Assembly: GCA_036501665.1 (NCBI GenBank)
Contig: DASXZW010000085.1
Span: 1-64,000 of the forward strand
Source: DATAUD01 sp036501665
GTDB lineage: Bacteria; Verrucomicrobiota; Verrucomicrobiia; Limisphaerales; Palsa-1400
DNA length: 64,000 nt
Reading direction: 5' to 3'
The translations under genes and the position numbers were made by a program. Positions within the stretch are counted from its first letter, which is position 1; every line of letters starts with the position of its first letter. Shown here piece by piece: positions 1 to 6,971 of the stretch. The notes beneath the pieces are model-generated. The model was not told the DNA's origin. It worked only from the letters and a program-made list of their open reading frames with translations, and ran no database searches.

Positions 1-1
1 G

Positions 2-160
2 GCGGACGCCGACTATGTCCTGGCGCTCAAAGGCAATCAGGAAACGGTGCATGAGGAGGTCAAAACCTTTTTGGATGCCGCCCTGGCTGAGCGGCAAGGG
101 CCGCGTCTGCCCAGAGCCAAGCTCTCCCAGGCGGCAGCCACCGGGCGTCCTCGGTCGTGA
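2..160 (+). mobile_element. ISAs1-family transposase, C-terminal fragment (cut by window edge)
   Basis: An open frame enters from the left edge and reads ADADYVLALKGNQETVHEEV before stopping at 158-160. The YVLALKGNQ motif is characteristic of ISAs1-family (H-repeat associated) transposases, enzymes that move an insertion sequence by cutting and rejoining DNA. In intact members this motif is followed by a long segment with catalytic residues and a conserved HGR-type motif; here the frame runs into unrelated sequence and stops about 40 codons later. It is therefore a truncated or frameshifted remnant. The upstream part lies outside the window, so the state of the 5' part is unknown. Confidence 0.75.
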
Positions 161-537
161 AGCGCCAATCGAAGAAGCCACAGGAAAATAACGAGAAATT
201 GAATCAGGCACTGAATAAATGGGCTGATCTCGTCCACCTTCAATACAACGCAGCCCTTTGCATCGTTTTCGGAAGCATCTCCGGCGTTTTATTCGATTCT
301 GGCACCCGTCCGTTTTGCTGGCGACTCGCAGCAATTGCATTGTCCTTGAATATAGCCGGGGCTGTAATGCTGTCGGGGCTTACATCCAATTGGCGACATT
401 ACTCCTTCATTGATTCTGTACGCGAAAGGGGCCTTCTTCACGAACCACAACAACGGAAAGGGCCGACGCCTGATGCTTCGCGACTGGACATCACTCAACA
501 GCAGGGGGATGGAGCCGATTCACCGAAGACAAGTTGA
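157..537 (+). CDS. Hypothetical membrane protein, 126 aa
   Basis: This frame starts with GTG that overlaps the transposase stop as GTGA and encodes 126 residues. Residues about 33-48 (AALCIVFGSISGVLF) and 56-73 (LAAIALSLNIAGAVML) are hydrophobic and could form two membrane segments, with a polar N-terminus and a Gln/Asp-rich tail. I do not recognise the family. The overlap with a degraded transposase and the lack of a clear ribosome-binding site make it possible that the frame is chance or the remnant of a gene cut by the insertion. Confidence 0.35.
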   Translation: MKRQSKKPQENNEKLNQALNKWADLVHLQYNAALCIVFGSISGVLFDSGTRPFCWRLAAIALSLNIAGAVMLSGLTSNWRHYSFIDSVRERGLLHEPQQRKGPTPDASRLDITQQQGDGADSPKTS

Positions 538-575
538 CCAGCCAACGGCACCGGTTTGCCGGGTTGGCCACTCGC

Positions 576-1532
576 TTAAGCCGCAAAAGGAGAGCAGATT
601 TCCTGACACCACGCCTCAATTTTACATTTGATCGTATCACGCACTTCACGGACCTTGGCGAGTTTTTCATCATGTGAACCTGAAAATCCCGATGGGTCTG
701 GAAAACCCCAATGCAGTCGAGTGGTGACGCCCGGAAAAATTGGGCAACGCTCGGCGCTAGTTTCGTCGCAAACGGTGATCACGTAAGCGAACACCATGCC
801 GGATTTTGCAAAGTCCCAGACTGCTTTGGTTGAATTACCAGAAATATCAATACCGATTTCCTGCATAGCTTCGACCACGACGGGATTGAGTTTGCCGGGT
901 TCGAGTCCGGCGCTTTCGACTTCAAATTCGTGACCGCAAACCTGTTTCAAAAACGCCCCTGCCATTTGGCTTCGGGCGCTGTTGTGAATACAGATGAACA
1001 GGACTTTCTTTTTCATGGCGTAATTCTCGGTTGGTGTGCAGCAGGTTTTGCCGGACTGTTTTTCTTTGAAATTGAGTTTTAGGGGATTGAAATCCGACAG
1101 CTTTGCCGGTACGGGTTTGCACTTCTCCGGTGCCAAACACGCGGTGCGTCGTTCCGCCAAATGGAGAACGATTTCACCTGTCAACACTTCGACTGATTCC
1201 AGTGGAAATTGGGTGATAAACCCGACTTCGTGTTCGATATCCACCTCCAGATCGTTTGAGCCAAGGACCGGCACAGCCATTTCAAGTATTCTTGACAGTT
1301 TTCCAGCCGTGAGCCGATGATCAACATCGTCGGAAAACCACGTTTGCAGGCGGCACTGCGAATCATTGCGCAAGGTGCCTCCACAGTCGATGAATCGCTT
1401 GTCAATACGCGCAACTTCGATGACGTGAGCGTGCGCAGGGATGGTATTCCCGTTCGGCAAAATAAACCGGAGTATTGCTTCTGGGCGTTTGTTTAGTTCG
1501 GTCTTGAGTTGGGAAACGTTCATAAGTGTCAT
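576..1532 (-). CDS. arsC: DUF6428 domain fused to thioredoxin-type arsenate reductase
   Basis: A 318-residue two-domain protein. Residues about 4-165 resemble the DUF6428 family, a small domain of unknown role often encoded beside arsenic genes; visible marks are HVIEVARIDKRFIDCGGT and TACLAPEKC. After a Cys pair (KTCCTPTENYA) comes a complete low-molecular-weight phosphatase-type arsenate reductase of about 145 residues starting MKKKVLFICIHNSARSQ. It keeps the CX5R nucleophile loop (CIHNSAR) and the two further cysteines of the thioredoxin-dependent class (CDETSAERC), so it should reduce arsenate to arsenite through a disulfide relay. The start at 1532 is chosen because its ATG overlaps the aquaporin stop as ATGA. 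An internal ATG at the ArsC junction could also yield a free reductase. Last gene of the arsR-aquaporin-arsC operon. The reductase call is secure; the role of the N-terminal domain is unknown. Confidence 0.9.
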   Translation of the reverse strand: MTLMNVSQLKTELNKRPEAILRFILPNGNTIPAHAHVIEVARIDKRFIDCGGTLRNDSQCRLQTWFSDDVDHRLTAGKLSRILEMAVPVLGSNDLEVDIEHEVGFITQFPLESVEVLTGEIVLHLAERRTACLAPEKCKPVPAKLSDFNPLKLNFKEKQSGKTCCTPTENYAMKKKVLFICIHNSARSQMAGAFLKQVCGHEFEVESAGLEPGKLNPVVVEAMQEIGIDISGNSTKAVWDFAKSGMVFAYVITVCDETSAERCPIFPGVTTRLHWGFPDPSGFSGSHDEKLAKVREVRDTIKCKIEAWCQEICSPFAA

Positions 1533-2200
1533 GGGTTTGTGAGGTTGCGACAGCAACAGCCTGCCTCCCGGAAGGCACAACAAGCCGGGACTGCCAGAAC
1601 GGTGCCCACTACCGGAGCCACAAGGTAAATCCAAAGAGATTCGATGTGACCGCTGACAATGGCAGGGGCCAGTGAACGGGCTGGATTCATGGAAGCTCCA
1701 CAGATCGGCCCGGCGAACATGGCCTCAAGTCCAATAATCGCTCCAATTGCAATTCCAGCAGTGATTCCCTTTTCCTTGGAGCCAGCGGAAACACTCAAAA
1801 TAACGAGCATGAGAAGAAAAGAGAGAATGATTTCCAGAACAAAACTCTGGACGACGGACCCGGCAGGCAACGTTGCTCCCAATTTTGTATCCGATGGAAA
1901 CAAAACCCGCAGCAACAAGCTGGCTGCAAAAGCACCCGTTAATTGAGCAAGGATGTAGCCCGGCGCTTCTTTCCATGAAAAGCGTCGTGCAACCGCGAAT
2001 GCCGTCGTCACTGCCGGATTTAGGTGCGCTCCGCTTACATCGCCAAACGTGTAAATCATTGCCAGAACGATCAATCCAAAAGTGATGGCGACGCCGACGT
2101 GGGTAACACTGCCACTGCTGGCATAGTCAATGACGATTGCCCCGGTGCCTGCGAAGACCAAGCCAAACGTGCCCAAAAATTCTGCAATGAGGCGCTTCAT
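1529..2200 (-). CDS. aqpS: Aquaporin/aquaglyceroporin of the arsenic operon
   Basis: A 223-residue MIP-family channel with both Asn-Pro-Ala motifs (HLNPAVT near residue 60 and MNPARSL near residue 174), the usual duplicated hydrophobic layout and the length of bacterial aquaporins. Aquaglyceroporins conduct neutral arsenous acid; in rhizobial ars operons a channel called AqpS replaces an arsenite pump so that arsenite made by ArsC leaves down its gradient. Position between arsR and arsC supports the same job here. It overlaps both neighbours by ATGA (2197-2200 and 1529-1532), pointing to coupled translation. The gene symbol is by context; selectivity for arsenite over water or glycerol cannot be read from the sequence. 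Confidence 0.88.
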   Translation of the reverse strand: MKRLIAEFLGTFGLVFAGTGAIVIDYASSGSVTHVGVAITFGLIVLAMIYTFGDVSGAHLNPAVTTAFAVARRFSWKEAPGYILAQLTGAFAASLLLRVLFPSDTKLGATLPAGSVVQSFVLEIILSFLLMLVILSVSAGSKEKGITAGIAIGAIIGLEAMFAGPICGASMNPARSLAPAIVSGHIESLWIYLVAPVVGTVLAVPACCAFREAGCCCRNLTNP

Positions 2201-2589
2201 TTTTTAGGCTTCTTGCAACCGGAGCTTCCGTCTCGAAAGCCGATGCAACATGAACCGTTGTCCCGCAGCGAAAGCCGCTGCTTGAGGAGCTTCGCATCGG
2301 CCCGCAGTGTCGTATCGGTTTTCAGCAAATCGTAGAACAAATGGAACAGCGTATCCACCAAACGCTCTGCATTCGGTGCTATTGCGTAATACATCCATTT
2401 GCCCTGCTTCCGGGCAGATACCAGCCCGGCACTACGAATTACCTGCAAATGGGTTGAGAGCGTGGATTGCGTGATCGCCAGAGCGTCACAAAGCTCACAA
2501 ACGCATAACTCTCCCTCGCGAAGCGCCATCAAGATTCGTACACGAGAAGGATCAGCAAACGCGTTGGCTGTCAAAACCAACTCTTTCAT
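2197..2589 (-). CDS. arsR: ArsR-family arsenic-responsive repressor
   Basis: A 130-residue winged-helix repressor of the ArsR/SmtB family. It shows the N-terminal dimer helix, the metalloid-binding motif ELCVCELC (residues about 28-35), and a recognition helix QSTLSTHLQVIRSAGLV. Additional cysteines sit near the C-terminus (SCCIGF, SGCKK), which is common in ArsR variants. Binding of arsenite to the cysteine pair is known to release the repressor from DNA. It is first in the operon, overlaps the aquaporin gene by ATGA, and lies directly downstream of a palindromic operator that sits inside its promoter, so autoregulation is very likely. Confidence 0.93.
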   Translation of the reverse strand: MKELVLTANAFADPSRVRILMALREGELCVCELCDALAITQSTLSTHLQVIRSAGLVSARKQGKWMYYAIAPNAERLVDTLFHLFYDLLKTDTTLRADAKLLKQRLSLRDNGSCCIGFRDGSSGCKKPKK

Positions 2590-2593
2590 CGAG

Positions 2594-2623
2594 CTATCAT
2601 ATCGGTATTTGCCGATATGTCAA
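2594..2623 (-). promoter_or_regulatory. ars operon promoter with ArsR operator in the spacer
   Basis: Read on the minus strand, a perfect TTGACA -35 box (2618-2623) is separated by 18 bases from TGATAG (2594-2599). The spacer is a palindrome: arms CATATCGG and CCGATATG (2598-2605 and 2612-2619) around a 6-base centre. ArsR-type repressors bind such ATATCG/CGATAT repeats, and binding here would block polymerase. The ArsR start codon (2587-2589) lies where the transcript should begin, so the mRNA may be leaderless. Confidence 0.82.
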
Positions 2624-2871
2624 GCCAGACGTTTCAATAACGAATTAGATGATCAATTCGATCAACAATCGCGACAGTCAACCATTGCAGCCTTATTTCA
2701 CTGACAGGGAGGAGCTAATCCACGCGACGATTAATTTTGTCGGTTGCAAAGTTGGAACTCCCATATCGGCTCCGCTCCAATGGGACGGCCTGCTGCTTTC
2801 AGCGCGGCGATCAGTAGGGGATTGTGCAGACTTGATTTTCGGTCATATTGGTGGTAGTTGTTTGCATCGAA

Positions 2872-3216
2872 ATGAAGTCACTTGCCCGAAATGCTTTGGC
2901 AATTTGCAGATTGGTCTTTTACTGCTTTTTGTTCGGCTCCGCGATTTTAGGTTTTGTTCTCCATCTGCCGAATCAAAGACTGGACCGCTGTTAAGGGGTT
3001 TTTGACTGGCGAGATTTTAAGAGCACCAACAAGGCGTTCTTCTTTGTAGTCCTTGCCTGCTGGGTGGCTCTCCCGATGAATCTGCCCACTGAAGCGCCGG
3101 TGAATGCGCTGACACTCATCTGTGAACCTGAAATCGTATTGTTTGCCGTCCGTTTTGATCGACTGGTCGGCCCCGGCTTAAGGAGCCATTACAACGCCAT
3201 TGGTACGGCTCGTTGA
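2872..3216 (+). pseudogene. Interrupted small membrane-protein frame
   Basis: From ATG 2872 the frame encodes MKSLARNALAICRLVFYCFL and a further hydrophobic stretch, stops at TAA 2992-2994, and then continues in the same frame with WRDFKSTNKAFFFVVLACWV and PTEAPVNALTLICEPEIVLF up to TGA 3214-3216. Both halves look like membrane-protein sequence, and continuity in one frame across a single stop suggests a gene inactivated by a nonsense mutation. The family is not recognised. Neighbours are an arsenic operon and a stray tRNA end, so this may be decaying island DNA. The region 2640-2871 upstream shows nothing else I can name. Confidence 0.3.
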
Positions 3217-3374
3217 GATCGCCGTGAGCTTGGTTGGTTGAAACAATTGAAACAACTTGCTGGGCTTTCCCGCTATCCGTTCATTTTGAACACATAAGTT
3301 GACTCTTGTTAAATTATGACGTTGACTACCGCTGAGTCTGCGCGGTTTTTCCCTCGGAGAAGTTGGTGTGAGCA

Positions 3375-3402
3375 ACGGGTTCGAGTCCCGCCTCCGGCAC
3401 CA
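3375..3402 (+). other. Isolated 3' end of a tRNA gene (tRNA-Leu-like); possible attachment site
   Basis: The 28 bases contain a T-arm (CGGG, loop TTCGAGT, CCCG), the acceptor 3' strand CTCCGGC, discriminator A and an encoded CCA at 3400-3402. The matching 5' acceptor GCCGGAG is not found in the preceding 350 bases, nor is an anticodon arm. The acceptor strand is typical of tRNA-Leu genes. Integrating elements often leave such duplicated tRNA 3' ends at one border, so this may be an att remnant of an island. No integrase is visible nearby. Confidence 0.5.
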
Positions 3403-3480
3403 TTCTTAATTCAATGAAGTTTTCCCAGCAATGGCCAAAGCGCAGGGCGTTGCATTTCAGTCAGAGCTGCACAAAACTTT

Positions 3481-3786
3481 TTAGTCTGCTTTCCGTGCCA
3501 AGCCAAAGAAAGCGTTCAAGATAAGGAAAATGCCAAAAGGCACCATTAAAGAGTAAGCCCCGAATAAAAACCAAAATACGATCGGGTGCTTTTTTCGCTC
3601 AAGCCAAAAGGTTTTTCCCGAACTATAGGGCCCACCGAAGCCATACGGCATTTGACCGGTCTTGATTGCTCTGCTCAAAACCAAGTAAGCGCAGAACATG
3701 CACCACAATCCAGTTAGACAAATTGCAAGGTCGGCGACGTTAAAACCGTCGTTCGTGCCTTTGAAAAATGCGGTGAATTTATCCAA
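3481..3786 (-). CDS. Small membrane protein at the end of the tol-pal operon
   Basis: A 101-residue protein with two hydrophobic segments: residues about 20-40 (DLAICLTGLWCMFCAYLVLS) and 70-95 (IVFWFLFGAYSLMVPFGIFL), joined by a polar loop rich in Gly, Tyr and Lys. It begins 27 bases after the pal stop on the same strand, so it is probably co-transcribed with the Tol-Pal genes. In Proteobacteria the gene at this position is cpoB (ybgF), a periplasmic coiled-coil/TPR protein; this protein is unrelated by appearance. I do not recognise the family. Confidence 0.6.
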   Translation of the reverse strand: MDKFTAFFKGTNDGFNVADLAICLTGLWCMFCAYLVLSRAIKTGQMPYGFGGPYSSGKTFWLERKKHPIVFWFLFGAYSLMVPFGIFLILNAFFGLARKAD

Positions 3787-3813
3787 ACCGCCTCTTGACG
3801 ACGGATCCGTCTT

Positions 3814-4428
3814 TTACTTCGGCGTGACGAGGACGAATTCGTCGCGGCGGTTTTGTTTGAACGCTGACTCGTCGTGGCCGGGATCGGCGGGGCGCATTGC
3901 TCCGTAGGTGACCGTCTTGAGGCGGTGTTCGTCCACTTGAAGATTGCGCAGGTATTCACGGACGGCCAGCGCACGGCGTTCGCCGAGCGACAGGTTGTAC
4001 TTTTCCGTTCCACGCTCGTCGCAATTGCCTTCAATCACAAGGCCCTCAACGCGGGTGTTGCCCTTAAAATAGTTGGCAATGTCCGTGAGCTTCGATTCTT
4101 CCGAAGCTTTGATCGTCGCGCTGTCAAAATCAAAATACACTGTGTCCGCCTTGAACTTATCTCGGTCTTCGTTATGCGGGCCATCAAACAATGCCTTGTA
4201 GTTGCCGTAATCAATCGCCGAAGGTTCCGGGTTTCCGACAGGCTGGGCTTGGGTGGACAATGCTCCTCCACCGGTATCTTGAGAGCCATGATCAGTTCCG
4301 CTGCCGGATTTGGAGCCGGAACCAAGGTCAGGGATGGGTGTTGGGTTCACGGGACGATGTTTACAGCCAGTCATGCCCGCCAGCGCGAGACTTAGGAGAA
4401 TTGTTCCGAGTAAATTTACGTTTTTCAT
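3814..4428 (-). CDS. pal: Peptidoglycan-associated lipoprotein Pal
   Basis: A 204-residue lipoprotein. The start at 4428 gives MKNVNLLGTILLSLALAGMT followed by the lipobox cysteine (LAGMTGC), so the mature protein should be lipid-anchored in the outer membrane. After a Pro/Ser/Gly-rich linker the OmpA-like domain runs from about residue 85 to 200, with DTVYFDFDSATIK, VEGNCDERGTEKYN and LGERRA motifs that bind diaminopimelate of peptidoglycan. A longer in-frame extension upstream was rejected because it would bury the signal peptide. It is 31 bases downstream of tolB and completes the Tol-Pal envelope complex. Confidence 0.95.
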   Translation of the reverse strand: MKNVNLLGTILLSLALAGMTGCKHRPVNPTPIPDLGSGSKSGSGTDHGSQDTGGGALSTQAQPVGNPEPSAIDYGNYKALFDGPHNEDRDKFKADTVYFDFDSATIKASEESKLTDIANYFKGNTRVEGLVIEGNCDERGTEKYNLSLGERRALAVREYLRNLQVDEHRLKTVTYGAMRPADPGHDESAFKQNRRDEFVLVTPK

Positions 4429-4459
4429 TTTGCTCAATGATTGCCGGGAAATCTGTTTT

Positions 4460-5617
4460 TTACCTCGCCCATGAAGGTTCCGAACAGTTCCCCGAAAGTT
4501 GCCTGATATCCTTGACGTGTTTGGTTGGCACGTCAAGCAAACATAGGGTTCGTTTGTTGTTCGCTCGCCGGCAAAAAACGATCGTGCGGGAATTGGGCGC
4601 CCAGCACGGGTCTTCTCCGGGTACTAATCTTTGCGCCTCGCCGCCTTCGGCTGGCACAACGCAAATTGAGAAATTGCCGCTGCCGCTCGTGAACGCAATC
4701 TGTTTGCCGTCGGGCGACCAGTCGGGCGCGGTCATGTTTCCAAAGACCCCCGTCAAATGCAGCGGCCTCGGCTGCCCGCCATCAGCGCCGACAATCTTCA
4801 GTTGCGCGCGACCACTGCGGCTGACAAAACAAATCTGGCGGCTGTCAGGACTCCAGCTCGGCGAAGAATCCTCGTCGTGGGGGCCTGTCAAATCCCGCGG
4901 ACTGCCTCCGCCAATGTCGGACACGTATAAATTCGGATTGCCGCCTTTGCTCAAAATCATCGCCACTTTTTGGCCGTCGGGGGAAACTTCCGCGCTGAAA
5001 TTCGCGCCCGGATAACCGGCAAAAACCGTTCGCGATCCGTTGGACAAATTGTGTTTGAGAATTTGCGTGTCGCCGTTTTTCCATGAGGTGTAGAAAAGTC
5101 CGCCGCCGCCGGGAATCCATGACGGCCCCGCCACCAACGCGCCGTCACGCGTCACGGGTGTGGGATTAAATCCGTCAAAATCAGAAACGCAAATCTCGGT
5201 AGCAGTCCCTTCCTGTTGTCGGAAGGCAATCTTGCCAAAAAAGATTGGCGGCGTCTGGCGAATGTCTTTCACGACGTCATTGGCGAGCGCGTGCGCCTGC
5301 GACCTTTGTGTGCCGCCGTTGTACGACCGCATCCACAATGGCTGGGCGCTTCCGGCGGGCGTCAGGCCGCCGGAGACTTGACCATTGGCATGGCCCGAAA
5401 CCACATATTCCGCTTTGTCCGGCGGGGTGATTTCCATGCCGAGCGCGGAAAGATCAAATTCCAGGACAGACTGCGCTTCTCCGCTGAAGCCTGTGACAGC
5501 AACGCGAACAAGTTGGTTGGCCGTTTTATGAATCTCGATGGGGGCTTCATCCGCTGCCAAAATCGAAACTGCGCTGAACAAAACCGCCGCGATAGTTAAT
5601 GTGTATTGCTTTTTCAT
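4460..5617 (-). CDS. tolB: Periplasmic Tol-Pal protein TolB
   Basis: A 385-residue secreted protein. The N-terminus (MKKQYTLTIAAVLFSAVSIL then AADEAP) is a cleavable signal peptide. Residues about 22-125 form the TolB amino-terminal domain, and the rest contains repeated beta-propeller blades with WSPDG-type motifs (SPSWSPDSRQICF, APDWSPDGKQIAF, CWAPNSRTIVF). TolB links the inner-membrane TolQRA motor to Pal during outer-membrane constriction and lipid homeostasis. It overlaps the preceding tolA-like gene by ATGA (5614-5617). Slightly shorter than the 430-residue Proteobacterial protein. Confidence 0.92.
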   Translation of the reverse strand: MKKQYTLTIAAVLFSAVSILAADEAPIEIHKTANQLVRVAVTGFSGEAQSVLEFDLSALGMEITPPDKAEYVVSGHANGQVSGGLTPAGSAQPLWMRSYNGGTQRSQAHALANDVVKDIRQTPPIFFGKIAFRQQEGTATEICVSDFDGFNPTPVTRDGALVAGPSWIPGGGGLFYTSWKNGDTQILKHNLSNGSRTVFAGYPGANFSAEVSPDGQKVAMILSKGGNPNLYVSDIGGGSPRDLTGPHDEDSSPSWSPDSRQICFVSRSGRAQLKIVGADGGQPRPLHLTGVFGNMTAPDWSPDGKQIAFTSGSGNFSICVVPAEGGEAQRLVPGEDPCWAPNSRTIVFCRRANNKRTLCLLDVPTKHVKDIRQLSGNCSEPSWAR

Positions 5618-6549
5618 CCGGTTGCCTGCTTGAGGTCTAAGCTAAATCGAATCGTAAAAGTTCTTTGCTCATCGTGGGAAGCGGCTGGAAAAGGGGGTAG
5701 GTTCGTCACTAATTTCAAAGCCCGCTCCACAGATTTATCCAACGCTCTTTCGCCGGACGGAGTGACAAGCTCCGCTTTAATTATGGTGCCGTCGCGAGCC
5801 ACAGTGATCTTCGCTTCCGGCACGGTCGATCCCGCGACGCCGTTATCCGGCTGGATCCACGCCTGCCGGTAATAATTCCCGACGAGATCCCGATAATTTG
5901 CAAACACTTCCCCACCCCCGCTGATTCCTGGAACATCCACAACCGTCCGCGCCGCGCCGCTTGATTGAACTCCTGAAGCGAGGTGTTCGAGCGAATTCTC
6001 AATCGCGCTCAAACGATGCACCTCCGCGCGCGCGGCAGATTTTGCGGCTTGCGCGGTGTTGTCGGAGGTCGATTCAGATTTTACCCGAGCGCGCGATGTC
6101 GTTGGATTGGCCGTCGCGAACGTAGGATGGATCTCGTGCTGATGATGGGTTTTAGGCTTTCGTGGAAGAGGATTTTCAGAATTCACCACTGGATGAACCT
6201 CTTCGTCCGGTTCTTCTTTTTTCACGCGATCCTGATGGCGAACCGGTTCTGGCTGGATCATTTGCGGTTGTTGCTGAGGCTGCGGACGCGTGGCGACAGG
6301 TTTGACTTCGGGCTTTGAAACAGGTTGAGCCTGCGGCTGAGGCGGTGCAGGCGTCGCGCGCATTGACGGCGCGGGTTCGCCTCCTCCGCTGCTTGCGCCG
6401 TCAATAATATTCGCCGGAATCATCGAAAGGATTGGCATTTCGGCATCCTCCGTTCGATTCCGAAACGCCGCGCTTCCCAAAAGAATCACCGCCAGCAGGC
6501 CATGCAGGCCGACTGAGAACACAAAACATTTTTTCTCGAGGCGGTTCAT
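5614..6549 (-). CDS. tolA: TolA/TonB-type energy transducer
   Basis: A 311-residue inner-membrane protein. An N-terminal membrane helix (FVFSVGLHGLLAVILLGSAA) precedes a long Pro/Gln/Lys-rich spacer (PQPQAQPVSKPEVKPVATR and similar, residues about 60-165), then a C-terminal TonB/TolA-type domain from about residue 215 (NYYRQAWIQPDN, ITVARDGTIIKAELV, LDKSVERAL). The spacer spans the periplasm, and the C-terminal domain contacts outer-membrane partners. Placement between tolR and tolB, with ATGA overlaps on both sides, argues for TolA rather than TonB function. The spacer is of TonB style rather than the Ala/Lys helical style of Escherichia coli TolA. Confidence 0.85.
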   Translation of the reverse strand: MNRLEKKCFVFSVGLHGLLAVILLGSAAFRNRTEDAEMPILSMIPANIIDGASSGGGEPAPSMRATPAPPQPQAQPVSKPEVKPVATRPQPQQQPQMIQPEPVRHQDRVKKEEPDEEVHPVVNSENPLPRKPKTHHQHEIHPTFATANPTTSRARVKSESTSDNTAQAAKSAARAEVHRLSAIENSLEHLASGVQSSGAARTVVDVPGISGGGEVFANYRDLVGNYYRQAWIQPDNGVAGSTVPEAKITVARDGTIIKAELVTPSGERALDKSVERALKLVTNLPPFPAASHDEQRTFTIRFSLDLKQATG

Positions 6550-6971
6550 TGATGTTCAGCGGGCGCGGAGCGAGCGGAAAATTGGGTGATGTGATTTCGC
6601 AAACAAGCATTGATCACCGCGATCACCGAGTCCCATTGGCTCCGTTTGTCTGCGCGAATATCGACGATCAGCTTCGGATTTTGTTGATGCGCCTTGATCA
6701 ATTCAGATTCCAACTGATTCAGCGACAGACGGCGTCCTTGCAACCAATAATCGCCGCGTTGGTTCACCTCAACCATGCGGATGTTGTGGCGGTCAATGGT
6801 TCGCGTATCAGGATTGCCCATGTTTTGGGGCAATTGAAGATCGATGTTCTGCTCGATCAAGGGACGCGTGATGATGAAGATAATCAGCAGCACGAACGCC
6901 AGGTCCAACAGCGGCGTGATGTTGATCTCGTTCAATGTCACGAGCGAATTGCGTTGTGAAAACCGCCTCAT
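6546..6971 (-). CDS. tolR: TolR/ExbD-type biopolymer transport protein
   Basis: A 141-residue protein with one N-terminal membrane segment containing the conserved acidic residue of the proton channel (NEINITPLLDLAFVLLIIFI; Asp about residue 23), followed by a periplasmic domain. With TolQ it forms the proton-driven stator that energises TolA. The gene overlaps tolQ and tolA by ATGA on each side. The family does not distinguish ExbD from TolR by motif alone; the tolB-pal neighbourhood settles it. Confidence 0.92.
   Translation of the reverse strand: MRRFSQRNSLVTLNEINITPLLDLAFVLLIIFIITRPLIEQNIDLQLPQNMGNPDTRTIDRHNIRMVEVNQRGDYWLQGRRLSLNQLESELIKAHQQNPKLIVDIRADKRSQWDSVIAVINACLRNHITQFSARSAPAEHQ

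Noticed and set aside
2649..3005. 118-codon plus-strand frame
   Set aside because: Overlaps another frame with better membrane-protein character (2872-3216); composition is irregular and no start signal is seen.
3310..3402. Complete tRNA gene ending at 3402
   Set aside because: The acceptor 5' strand and anticodon arm cannot be found in the expected upstream bases; only the 3' end is present.
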